A DNA stretch of 8,456 bases from Thermodesulfatator sp. (lineage in GTDB: Bacteria > Desulfobacterota > Thermodesulfobacteria > Thermodesulfobacteriales > Thermodesulfobacteriaceae), in the NCBI GenBank assembly GCA_027036915.1, contig JALWCD010000152.1, positions 1-8,456 on the forward strand. Direction: 5' to 3'. A program made the translations under genes and the position numbers. This document shows positions 1-6,513 of this stretch, piece by piece; position 1 is the first letter of the stretch; every line of letters starts with the position of its first letter. The notes under the pieces are model-generated. The model did not search any database, was not told where the DNA came from, and was given only the letters and a program-made list of their open reading frames with translations.

Positions 1-294
1 CCCGGTCCGGCCAGCGAGTCCTACGGCGTACAGGTGGCGGCCCTGGCCGGTCTCCCCCGGGAGGTGGTGGAAAGGGCCCGGGAGATCCTGGCCGGCCTTG
101 AGGCCAAAAACGCCCTGAATCCCCCTCCCAGGCCCTCCACCGAAAAAGATCAGCCCCGTCAGCTGCCTCTTTTCGACCCCACACTGCCCCTCAAAGAAAA
201 ACTCCTGGCCGTAGACCCCGAGGAGCTAACCCCCAGGGAGGCCCTGAATCTCGTTTTCGAATTGCGGGATCTTCTATTAAAATCGGGGCTATGA
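1..294 (+). CDS. mutS: DNA mismatch repair protein MutS, C-terminal fragment
   Basis: This is the last 97 residues of MutS; the 5' part lies outside the window and the frame is open from base 1. MutS binds mismatched or looped bases in the cytoplasm and recruits MutL through its ATPase. The fragment begins with the end of the ATPase domain: the Ser-Tyr-Gly-Val-Gln-Val-Ala segment followed by Ala-Gly-Leu-Pro and a helix of the form VxxRAxxIL is the typical MutS helix-turn-helix at the dimer interface. A Pro-rich linker follows (about residues 40-60), then the short terminal motif with TPREALNLVFELRDLL, common at MutS C-termini. No ATPase catalytic residues are visible because they lie upstream. 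The stop codon overlaps the next start by 4 nt (ATGA), so the amidase gene is probably co-transcribed and translationally coupled. Confidence 0.93.
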   Translation, partial: PGPASESYGVQVAALAGLPREVVERAREILAGLEAKNALNPPPRPSTEKDQPRQLPLFDPTLPLKEKLLAVDPEELTPREALNLVFELRDLLLKSGL

Positions 295-1937
295 AAAGGC
301 TCCTTCTGGTCCTCTGGGTCCTCCTCTATCTGCCTCCCCCCGTCCAGGCCCTGACCCCCTCGGAGAAGGCCTTTCTTTCGGCCAAAAAGGAACTTGAGGC
401 CTTCTCCCGCTCCCCCAAAGTCCGTTACCGGCGCTACTGGCTGCGGATCATAAACCGTTTTCGACGGGTCTACCTGCGGTATCCCGAAAGCCCCGAGGCC
501 CCGAAGGCCCTCATCTGGACTGCGCGTCTCTATCGCAACCTCTACGGCTACTCCCACCGACGAAAGGACCTGGAAGAAGCCCTGAGACGATACCGGATGC
601 TCTGGGAACACTACCCCGAAAGCCCGCTGGCCGACGACGCCCTGTTCGAGGCCGCCCGGATCTATCGCGAGCTCCTGAAAGAACCGGAGAAGGCCCGACA
701 ACTCGAGGCCCTGATCCTAGAACGCTACCCCTCGGGAGATATGGCGGCCCGGTTGAAACCCCCGCCGAGAGAGCCTCCCTCACCCCCAAAAGCGCATCTC
801 CAGAGAAACCATGCGCCGGCGTCCGAAGCCCCTCCCCAGAAGACCGCCACGGTCAAGAGGATTCGCCACTGGTCCGGGGAAGATTACAGCCGGGTGGTGG
901 TGGACCTCTCCTCCCGAGTCGACTATCAGGATCACGCCCTGAAGGCCCATCGGGGGAAACCCCCCCGGGTCTACGTGGACCTCTCCCCGGCCCGGCTCTC
1001 CCCCTACCTCAAGCCCGAGATTCCCATCCAGGACGGATTGCTTACGCGGGTGAGGGTGGGCCAGTACCGTCCGGACACCGTCCGGGTGGTGCTGGATCTG
1101 AAGAGTCTTACCTCTTACCGGACCTTCTATCTCGGGGATCCGCCCCGGGTGGTTATAGACCTTCTGGGGGAATCTCCGCCTCCCCGAAAGAAGGAGGTCC
1201 CCCTAAAGCCCCCGGGCAGGAGACACTACTCCCTGGCCCAGCAGCTGGGGCTCAAGATCCGCCGGATCGTGATCGACCCCGGCCACGGAGGCCACGACCC
1301 CGGGGCCATAGGTCTTTACGGCCTGCGGGAAAAGGACATCACCTTAAAGGTCTCAAAATACCTGGCCGAGGAACTCCGTCGGAGTCTTTCCTGCGAGGTC
1401 ATCCTTACCCGGGAAAAGGATGTCTTCGTACCCCTCATAAAACGTTCGGCCATCGCCAACCTCAAGAAGGCCGATCTCTTCGTTTCGATCCATGTGAACG
1501 CCTCTCCCAACCGGCGGGCCCGCGGAATAGAGACCTACTACCTGAGCTTCACCACCGATCCGGAGGCCATGCGGGTGGCGGCCATGGAGAATGCGGTCTC
1601 CAATCAGTCGCTGAGCGAGCTTCAGAACCTCCTCAAAAAGATCCTGCGGAACACCAAGATCGAGGAGTCCCGTCGTCTGGCCGCCCGGATCCAGCACCAC
1701 CTGGTACGCAGACTCTCGCGAAAATATCGGGGGGTGAAGAACCTGGGGGTGAAGAAGGCCCCCTTCGTGGTCCTGGTGGGGACCAGGATGCCGGCAGTCC
1801 TGGTGGAGATCTCCTTTATCACCAATCCCACGGAGGCCCGGCGTCTGCGGTCGGAAAAATATCTGCGTGAGATAGCCCGGGGCATTGCGGAGGGCATAAG
1901 GGCTTACATAAACGGCATCCAGGTGGCCAGACCATGA
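291..1937 (+). CDS. Exported N-acetylmuramoyl-L-alanine amidase with TPR and AMIN domains
   Basis: This 548-residue amidase of the amidase_3 family (AmiA/B/C type) cleaves the bond between MurNAc and L-Ala in peptidoglycan. A Sec signal peptide covers about residues 1-20: Lys-Arg, a Leu/Val-rich core, then an Ala-x-Ala-like site near VQA. A helical TPR-like region follows at about 25-155, with repeats ending in YPESP, resembling YbgF/BamD-type repeats. A Pro-rich linker (155-185) leads to an AMIN domain (about 188-295), which in AmiC targets the division site. The zinc amidase domain spans about 325-545. Zinc ligands are H332 (DPGHGG), E347 and H401 (SIHVNAS), and the catalytic E506 lies in VLVEISF. 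A helical insertion between H401 and E506, around residues 425-475, matches the place of the autoinhibitory helix in division amidases. The ATG at 291 overlaps the mutS stop; the 3' end overlaps the NamZ start. The Shine-Dalgarno is weak, as expected for a coupled start. Confidence 0.93.
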   Translation: MKRLLLVLWVLLYLPPPVQALTPSEKAFLSAKKELEAFSRSPKVRYRRYWLRIINRFRRVYLRYPESPEAPKALIWTARLYRNLYGYSHRRKDLEEALRRYRMLWEHYPESPLADDALFEAARIYRELLKEPEKARQLEALILERYPSGDMAARLKPPPREPPSPPKAHLQRNHAPASEAPPQKTATVKRIRHWSGEDYSRVVVDLSSRVDYQDHALKAHRGKPPRVYVDLSPARLSPYLKPEIPIQDGLLTRVRVGQYRPDTVRVVLDLKSLTSYRTFYLGDPPRVVIDLLGESPPPRKKEVPLKPPGRRHYSLAQQLGLKIRRIVIDPGHGGHDPGAIGLYGLREKDITLKVSKYLAEELRRSLSCEVILTREKDVFVPLIKRSAIANLKKADLFVSIHVNASPNRRARGIETYYLSFTTDPEAMRVAAMENAVSNQSLSELQNLLKKILRNTKIEESRRLAARIQHHLVRRLSRKYRGVKNLGVKKAPFVVLVGTRMPAVLVEISFITNPTEARRLRSEKYLREIARGIAEGIRAYINGIQVARP

Positions 1938-3127
1938 ACGTTCGGACGGGACTCGAAGTCCTGCTTCGGGATCGGCCCCGCTGGCTTAAGGGCCGTCGGG
2001 TGGGCCTTCTTTCGCATCAGGCCGCGGTCACCTCCGATCTCAGGCCCGCCCATCTGGTCCTTCAGGAATTCCTGGGCCGCGACCTGGTGCGCCTCTTCGC
2101 ACCCCAGCACGGATTTTACGGCACCGCCCAGGCCAACATGATCCCGAGTCCGGACACCGTCGATCCCCTGACCGGTCTCCCGGTAATCAGTCTTTACGGC
2201 CCCCGTCTCAAACCCCGACCGGAAGATCTTTCCGGAATCGATCTCCTCCTGGTGGATCTCCAGGAGGTGGGCTGTCGGGTCTACACCTACCTCTGGACCC
2301 TGTATCTCCTGCTTGAGGCCGCGGAGGAGGCCGGGGTGGAGGTGGTGGTCCTCGACCGCCCGAATCCCCTCGGAGGCTCCCTTGAAGGCCCCATGCTCAG
2401 ACCGGAATGTTTTTCCTTCGTGGGGCTTACCGAGATGCCCTTAAGACACGGACTCACTCTGGGAGAAACCGCTCTCCTTTTCAAGAAACGCCGGGGGCTC
2501 AATCTTCCCCTGCGGGTGGTCCGGGTCGAGGGCTGGCGAAGGACACAACTTTTTCCCGAAACCGGTCTTCCCTGGGTGCCGCCCTCCCCCAATCTCCCCA
2601 CCTTCGAGTCCGCCCTGGTCTATCCCGGCCAGGTACTTCTTGAAGGCACCAATCTTTCCGAGGGTCGGGGAACCACCCGTCCTTTCGAGCTCTTCGGGGC
2701 CCCCTGGCTTTCACCGCAAAAGGTTCTTTCAGCCCTGCCCGAAGAGCTTTCCGGAGTAAAATTGCGACCCGTGGTCTTCAAACCCACCTTCGACAAATGG
2801 CGGGGCAAGACCTGTTTCGGTTTCCAGCTTCACGTCACCGATCCCCGTAACTTCCGGCCGGTCAGAACCAGCCTCTTTCTCCTGCGGGCCATCGCTCAAA
2901 CGCATCCGGAGTTCTCTTTCCGGCCTCCCCCGTACGAATTTGAAGAAAAGAAGCCTCCTATTGCGATAATCGCAGGCCATCTCAAGATTATGGATCTGAT
3001 CAGGCGGGATCCGGATGAACAGGACCTTGATTTTTATCTCAAAGAGGGCTTAACTTATTACGCAAATGAAATAGCCTCCCTGAGCCTTTATGAGGGAGGC
3101 TTTTTTTGTAAAGATGGGCTCAGGTAA
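1934..3127 (+). CDS. NamZ-like exo-beta-N-acetylmuramidase (DUF1343, GH171 family)
   Basis: This 397-residue protein belongs to the DUF1343 family, whose founding member NamZ of Bacillus subtilis removes terminal MurNAc from peptidoglycan fragments. Visible signatures are GLLSHQAAVT (about 24-33), the FAPQHG box with Q58-H59, TGLPVISLYG, DLQEVGCRVYTY (108-119), VVLDRPNPLGG, EGTNLSEGRGTTRPFE and the late RPPPYEFE motif. The usual PEHG box here reads PQHG. No signal peptide is seen, so the protein is probably cytoplasmic and could act in cell-wall recycling. The ATG at 1934 overlaps the amidase stop by 4 nt and has an AGGTGG 7 nt upstream. The last 11 residues, after the LSLY that resembles the usual family end, are encoded by the right arm and U-tract of a transcription terminator, and the stop lies 14 nt inside the next gene. 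Family assignment is secure; activity is inferred. Confidence 0.9.
   Translation: MNVRTGLEVLLRDRPRWLKGRRVGLLSHQAAVTSDLRPAHLVLQEFLGRDLVRLFAPQHGFYGTAQANMIPSPDTVDPLTGLPVISLYGPRLKPRPEDLSGIDLLLVDLQEVGCRVYTYLWTLYLLLEAAEEAGVEVVVLDRPNPLGGSLEGPMLRPECFSFVGLTEMPLRHGLTLGETALLFKKRRGLNLPLRVVRVEGWRRTQLFPETGLPWVPPSPNLPTFESALVYPGQVLLEGTNLSEGRGTTRPFELFGAPWLSPQKVLSALPEELSGVKLRPVVFKPTFDKWRGKTCFGFQLHVTDPRNFRPVRTSLFLLRAIAQTHPEFSFRPPPYEFEEKKPPIAIIAGHLKIMDLIRRDPDEQDLDFYLKEGLTYYANEIASLSLYEGGFFCKDGLR
3073..3107 (+). terminator. Intrinsic (Rho-independent) terminator inside the 3' end of the NamZ gene
   Basis: A perfect 9-bp inverted repeat, AGCCTCCCT (3073-3081) and AGGGAGGCT (3093-3101), encloses an 11-nt loop and runs into seven consecutive T residues (3101-3107). 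A run of A just upstream of the left arm can lengthen the pairing slightly. It has every hallmark of a plus-strand Rho-independent terminator and would end the mutS-amidase-NamZ transcript. It lies within the NamZ reading frame rather than after it and ends 6 nt before the likely ATG of the DHH gene. The right arm also carries GGGAGG, a Shine-Dalgarno-like sequence that would be hidden when the hairpin forms. The T-tract is one-sided, so it should work in one direction only. Confidence 0.85.
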
Positions 3128-4163
3128 CCGCAACGGTAAGCGCTCGCGTTTTCGCTCCAATCGGGAGCGGCTCCAGGCCTTGCTTTCCCTCTTTAGCAAG
3201 GAGGATCGAGTCCTCGTGCTGATCTGGGCCGATCCCGATGCTCTGGCCAGCGCCCTGGCCTTCAAACGACTTCTCGCTCAAAGGGTCTCAAAGGTGTGTA
3301 TCGCCTATGTGAACGAGATCCGGCGGGTTAACAACCAGCTCATGATTAAACTTCTCCGTATTCCGGCGGTCAAAAAGAGTCAGATTTCACTGAACGATTT
3401 CAACAAAAAGGTCCTGGTTGACGCTCAACCTCCGCACAACCCGGTCTTCAAGGAAATCCGGTTCGACGTGGTGATCGATCACCACCCCGAAACCGAAGGC
3501 TGGGAGGCCGATTTCGTGGATATTCGTCCGGACTACGGGGCTACCGCCACCATCCTTTCGGAATACCTGAGAAGCGCGGGCATCAAACCCTCGGTGGCCC
3601 TGGCCACCGCGCTGATCTATGGCATCAAGACCGACACGGACAACTTCGAGAAACACTGCAGCCTCCAGGACGTCATCTGTTTCCACCATCTCTTCAAGCA
3701 CATGAATCGTCACCTCCTCCACAAGATAGAATCCGCCGACATACGTCGCTCGGAGCTCAAGTACATGAAACTGGCCCTGGAGAATATGAAGTTCCGCAAG
3801 CAACGGCTCTTTACCCATGTAGGCCGGGTTCCCAATCCGGACATCCTGGTGGTGATCGCGGATTTTCTGAACCACGTCCAGGAGGCGGGCTGGGTCTTTG
3901 TTTCCGGGGAATATCGTCAGAGGCTGGTCATCATTATCCGCTGTGACGGCTATCGGAAGGACGCCGGACGGCTGGCCAGCCGGGCCTTCGGAGACATCGG
4001 TTTTGCCGGTGGACACCGTGAGAAGGCCCGGGCCGAGATCCCTCTTGAGAACCTGAACGGAAACGGCGAGAAGCCCATTGATACCCTTTTCATTATCCGC
4101 TTGCTCCGGAAATATTTTCGGGATCTCCGGGAGGCACGGAGGGCCAGAAATGCCGCTCTATGA
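3114..4163 (+). CDS. DHH/DHHA1 family phosphoesterase (NrnA-like oligoribonuclease / pAp phosphatase type)
   Basis: This is a 349-residue cytoplasmic phosphoesterase of the DHH superfamily. NrnA relatives degrade very short oligoribonucleotides (nanoRNA) and dephosphorylate pAp; some relatives cut cyclic dinucleotides. The first metal-binding motif is ADPDALASALA with D40 and D42, the second is VLVDAQPP with D103, and the name motif is D122-H123-H124 in VVIDHHPE. A further Asp lies in YGIKTDTDNF, and the DHHA1 domain carries GFAGGH (G299, G300, H301) with nearby basic residues. The His that often starts motif I is absent (Trp-Ala instead). The start is uncertain: ATG 3114 is preferred because ATG 3090 lies in the terminator hairpin loop and would place the terminator inside the gene. 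Neither has a well-spaced Shine-Dalgarno; GGGAGG at 3094-3099 is 14 nt from 3114. The 5' end overlaps the NamZ stop and the 3' end overlaps the zinc-ribbon gene by 14 nt. The exact substrate cannot be read from sequence. Confidence 0.87.
   Translation: MGSGNRNGKRSRFRSNRERLQALLSLFSKEDRVLVLIWADPDALASALAFKRLLAQRVSKVCIAYVNEIRRVNNQLMIKLLRIPAVKKSQISLNDFNKKVLVDAQPPHNPVFKEIRFDVVIDHHPETEGWEADFVDIRPDYGATATILSEYLRSAGIKPSVALATALIYGIKTDTDNFEKHCSLQDVICFHHLFKHMNRHLLHKIESADIRRSELKYMKLALENMKFRKQRLFTHVGRVPNPDILVVIADFLNHVQEAGWVFVSGEYRQRLVIIIRCDGYRKDAGRLASRAFGDIGFAGGHREKARAEIPLENLNGNGEKPIDTLFIIRLLRKYFRDLREARRARNAAL
4138..4143 (+). promoter_or_regulatory. Shine-Dalgarno for the zinc-ribbon gene
   Basis: GGAGGG lies 6 nt before the ATG at 4150, inside the end of the DHH gene. 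It decides the start of the zinc-ribbon gene in favour of 4150, where the protein begins with the family's MPLYEY, over an in-frame ATG at 4078. Confidence 0.75.
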
Positions 4164-4524
4164 ATATTTCTGTCTGGAGTGTCGCAGGATCTCGGAGCAT
4201 CTGGTCTTTCGAGAGGAAGACTTCGAACCTTACTGCCGGCGTTGCGGCTCAAGAAGAGTCAAGAAGCTTGTCTCCCGGGTGAGGGTGCGTCTTTCCCTGG
4301 ATACCCGGCTGGAGAAGATGACCGACCCGGCTCTCATGGCCGGCCTGGACGAGGAAGACCCCCGAAGCGTCAAACGCTTCATGGAGAAAATGGGCGCCGA
4401 GTTCGGCGAAGAACTGGGGGACGAGTTCGAGGAGGTCATGAGCGAAGCCGAGGAGGAAATGGAAAAGGAACTCAGCGGGACGAAGAGCGGGGAGGATGAG
4501 GGAGGAGAGACCGAAACGGCTTGA
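4150..4524 (+). CDS. FmdB-type zinc-ribbon protein with acidic C-terminal tail
   Basis: This 124-residue protein starts with the FmdB/putative regulatory protein zinc ribbon. MPLYEYFC opens the domain and four cysteines form two pairs, C8-x2-C11 and C29-x2-C32, expected to bind one zinc. The ribbon ends near residue 45. The rest is highly charged and helical, with a strongly acidic stretch from about residue 70 onward made mostly of Glu, Asp, Met, Gly and Ser, and few hydrophobic residues. The FmdB name comes from a proposed regulator of formamidase genes in Methylophilus, but most homologues have no known function and none should be assumed here. The start overlaps the DHH gene by 14 nt and the end overlaps HPr by 29 nt, so the gene is embedded in the DHH-HPr-EI unit. 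The tail could bind protein or compete for nucleic-acid binding sites, which is speculation. Confidence 0.85.
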   Translation: MPLYEYFCLECRRISEHLVFREEDFEPYCRRCGSRRVKKLVSRVRVRLSLDTRLEKMTDPALMAGLDEEDPRSVKRFMEKMGAEFGEELGDEFEEVMSEAEEEMEKELSGTKSGEDEGGETETA

Positions 4525-4774
4525 GGGGGAGATCGAGGTCCGGGGAGCGCTGGGGCTACACGCACGGCCGGCGGCCAGACTGGCCAGGGCCCTTGGGCCG
4601 CTCAAGGCCCGGGTCCTCATCGGTCGGGGAGAAAATCTCGTGGACGCCCGGAGCATCCTGGATGTCCTGACCCTTGGGGCCCGGGCCGGCACCCGCCTGA
4701 GGGTGGTGGCCGAAGGCGAGGAGGCCGAGGCGGCCCTTGAGACCATCCGAAGGATACTTGAGGCCGAAGCATGA
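4496..4774 (+). CDS. HPr family phosphocarrier protein
   Basis: This 92-residue protein is HPr, the small carrier that accepts phosphate from enzyme I on a histidine and passes it to EII proteins or regulators. The active site GLHARPAA places the phosphorylated residue at H22, followed by the usual R24 and P25. The second conserved region, ARSILDVLTLG, keeps a Ser (S53) where HPr kinase/phosphorylase acts on Ser46 in Firmicutes and many proteobacteria, so regulatory phosphorylation is possible if HprK exists elsewhere. The C-terminal helix (EAALETIRRILEAE) is typical. Length is close to the usual 85-90 residues, with about seven extra charged residues at the N-terminus. The ATG at 4496 is directly abutted by GGAGG (4491-4495), which is too close to be ideal, and I see no better in-frame downstream start before the conserved core. 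It overlaps the zinc-ribbon gene by 29 nt and EI by 4 nt. Confidence 0.93.
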   Translation: MREERPKRLEGEIEVRGALGLHARPAARLARALGPLKARVLIGRGENLVDARSILDVLTLGARAGTRLRVVAEGEEAEAALETIRRILEAEA

Positions 4775-6513
4775 AGACCCTGCGCGGAGTGGGAGTCTCA
4801 GCCGGGGTAGCCGTAGGGCCGGCCCACGTAATCTTCCCCGGACACATCAAGGTCACCCGAACCCGTATCTCTCCGGAGGAGATCGAGGGCGAAATAGAGC
4901 GGTTGACCCGGGCCATTCGAACCACCGCCCGGGAGATCCGGAAGCTTCAGGAAAAACTTCCGGAAAATCTGGGGGAAGTCCGGGCCATCCTGGAGGCCCA
5001 GCGTTTCCTCGTGGAGGACCCCTCCCTTCTCCGGGAGGCTTCCGAAATCATCCGCCAGGGTTTTAACGCCGAATGGGCCCTTCTCAAGGTCCTGCGGCGC
5101 TACGAGAAGGTCTTCTCCGAGCTTCCCGACGAGTATTTCCGGGAGCGTTTCAGAGATCTTGAGGGCATCGTGGAGATGATCATCGCCTCCTTAAGGGGGG
5201 ATGCCCGCCTCCGGACCGTCGAAAAAGCCGTGATCGTGGCCCGGGACCTTTCCCCGGCCGACACCGTTAACCTCAAACCGGAAAACACCCTGGCCTTCGT
5301 GACCGAAGCCGGAAGCCGCACCTCGCACACCGCCATCGTGGCCCGCAGTCTGGGTATCCCGGCGGTGGTGGCGGCCAAAGGAGTGCTGGAAGAGGTCTCT
5401 CCGGGGGATCTGCTCGCGGTGGACGGCACCACCGGAGAGATCTTCATCAATCCCGAAAAGGAAATCATCCGGGAATTCGAGGAAAGAAATCGTCGTTTCC
5501 ATAAGCTCAAGGCCCGTCTGCACCAGGTGGCCCATCTTCCGGCCGTGACCCGGGACGGGCGCCGGCTCTCTTTACGGGCCAACCTGGATCTTCCCGAAGA
5601 GATCCCCTACGCCCGGGAATACGGGGCCGAGGGCATAGGTCTTCTCCGCACGGAGTACCTCTATGTCTCCCGCAAGGAGCTTCCTCCGGAAGAACTGCTC
5701 TTTGAGACCTATCGCCAGGTGGTGGAGGCCATGGCCCCTCACCCGGTGACCATCCGCACCCTGGATCTGGGAGGCGACAAGTTTGCCTCCAGCCTGGCCC
5801 TTCCGGAGGAGATCAATCCGGCCCTGGGGCTGCGGGCCATCCGCCTCTGTCTGCGGGAGGAAGGACTTTTCCGGACCCAGCTCCGGGCCATTCTGCGGGC
5901 CAGCGCCTACGGGAAGGTCAAGATCATGTTCCCCATGATCTCCGGGGTGACCGAGTTTTTGAGGGCCAGAAACCTGGTGGAAGAGATCAAGCAGGAGCTG
6001 GCCTCAGAGGGCGTGGCCTTCGATCCGGAAATTCCCGTGGGGGCCATGATCGAGGTTCCCTCCGCGGTGGCCGTGGCCGATCTCCTGGCCCGGGAGGCCG
6101 ATTTCTTCAGCATCGGCACCAACGACCTCATCCAGTACACCCTGGCCATCGATCGGGGCAACCAGGAGGTGGCCGAACTTTACGAGCCTCTGCACCCGGC
6201 GGTCCTCCGTTTCATCAGGACCACCGTGGAGGCCGCCCATCGGGCCGGTATCCCGGTGGCCATGTGCGGGGAGATGGCCGGTGAGCTTCTCTACGTGCCC
6301 GTGCTCGTGGGGCTTGAGCTCGACGAACTCAGCATGAACCCCCAGAGCCTTCCGGAGGTGAAGCTCTTCATCCGGGAGCTTTCTTTCCAGCGCTGCCAGG
6401 AGGTGGTGGCCCAGCTCCTGCGTCTTACCTGTCAGGATGAAGTTCGGGAGGCCCTGGCGGAGGCTTTCGGGCCTCTCATGAGCCGCTTCTCTAGATCCCT
6501 TTGGTTTGAATGA
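4771..6513 (+). CDS. ptsI: Phosphoenolpyruvate-protein phosphotransferase (PTS enzyme I)
   Basis: This 580-residue protein is enzyme I, which takes phosphate from PEP and transfers it to HPr; E. coli EI has 575 residues. The N-terminal HPr-binding region spans about 1-130. The swivelling phosphohistidine domain follows, with H186 in GSRTSHTAIVAR (E. coli H189) and the IPAVVAA continuation. The PEP-binding TIM-barrel domain covers about 250-540. It contains GLLRTEYLY with R293, TLDLGGDK, MFPMIS, GAMIEVPSA, FSIGTNDLIQYTLAIDRGN, and C499 in AMCGEMAG (E. coli C502). All expected catalytic positions are present, so the enzyme should be active. The ATG at 4771 overlaps the HPr stop (ATGA), with GAGG 7 nt upstream, so the pair is translationally coupled. 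The last 23 bp overlap the convergent small gene on the minus strand. No EIIA/B/C/D gene is in the window. Confidence 0.97.
   Translation: MKTLRGVGVSAGVAVGPAHVIFPGHIKVTRTRISPEEIEGEIERLTRAIRTTAREIRKLQEKLPENLGEVRAILEAQRFLVEDPSLLREASEIIRQGFNAEWALLKVLRRYEKVFSELPDEYFRERFRDLEGIVEMIIASLRGDARLRTVEKAVIVARDLSPADTVNLKPENTLAFVTEAGSRTSHTAIVARSLGIPAVVAAKGVLEEVSPGDLLAVDGTTGEIFINPEKEIIREFEERNRRFHKLKARLHQVAHLPAVTRDGRRLSLRANLDLPEEIPYAREYGAEGIGLLRTEYLYVSRKELPPEELLFETYRQVVEAMAPHPVTIRTLDLGGDKFASSLALPEEINPALGLRAIRLCLREEGLFRTQLRAILRASAYGKVKIMFPMISGVTEFLRARNLVEEIKQELASEGVAFDPEIPVGAMIEVPSAVAVADLLAREADFFSIGTNDLIQYTLAIDRGNQEVAELYEPLHPAVLRFIRTTVEAAHRAGIPVAMCGEMAGELLYVPVLVGLELDELSMNPQSLPEVKLFIRELSFQRCQEVVAQLLRLTCQDEVREALAEAFGPLMSRFSRSLWFE

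Noticed and set aside
3027..3055. Possible promoter, TTGATT and TTAACT with a 17-bp spacer
   Set aside because: The -10 match is poor, and any transcript from it would meet the terminator within about 20-50 nt. It is noted only as a weak candidate.
3090..3113. ATG at 3090 as the start of the DHH protein
   Set aside because: It lies in the loop of the terminator hairpin, has no good Shine-Dalgarno, and would put the terminator inside the coding region. ATG 3114 is preferred, though not proven.
3387..4016. A 209-residue minus-strand open frame
   Set aside because: It is opposite the DHH gene, whose catalytic motifs are intact; the antisense frame has no recognisable domain or ribosome site.
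4249..4746. Long minus-strand open frames of 111 and 165 residues
   Set aside because: They are Ser/Arg/Pro-rich antisense shadows of the zinc-ribbon and HPr genes; the acidic tail codons (GAG, GAA) read as Ser, Leu and Phe on the other strand.
4771..6513. Multi-domain PEP-utilising enzyme such as PEP synthase or pyruvate phosphate dikinase
   Set aside because: Length, the N-terminal HPr-binding region, the GSRTSHTAIVAR site and the adjacent HPr gene fit enzyme I; there is no ATP-binding PPDK_N domain.
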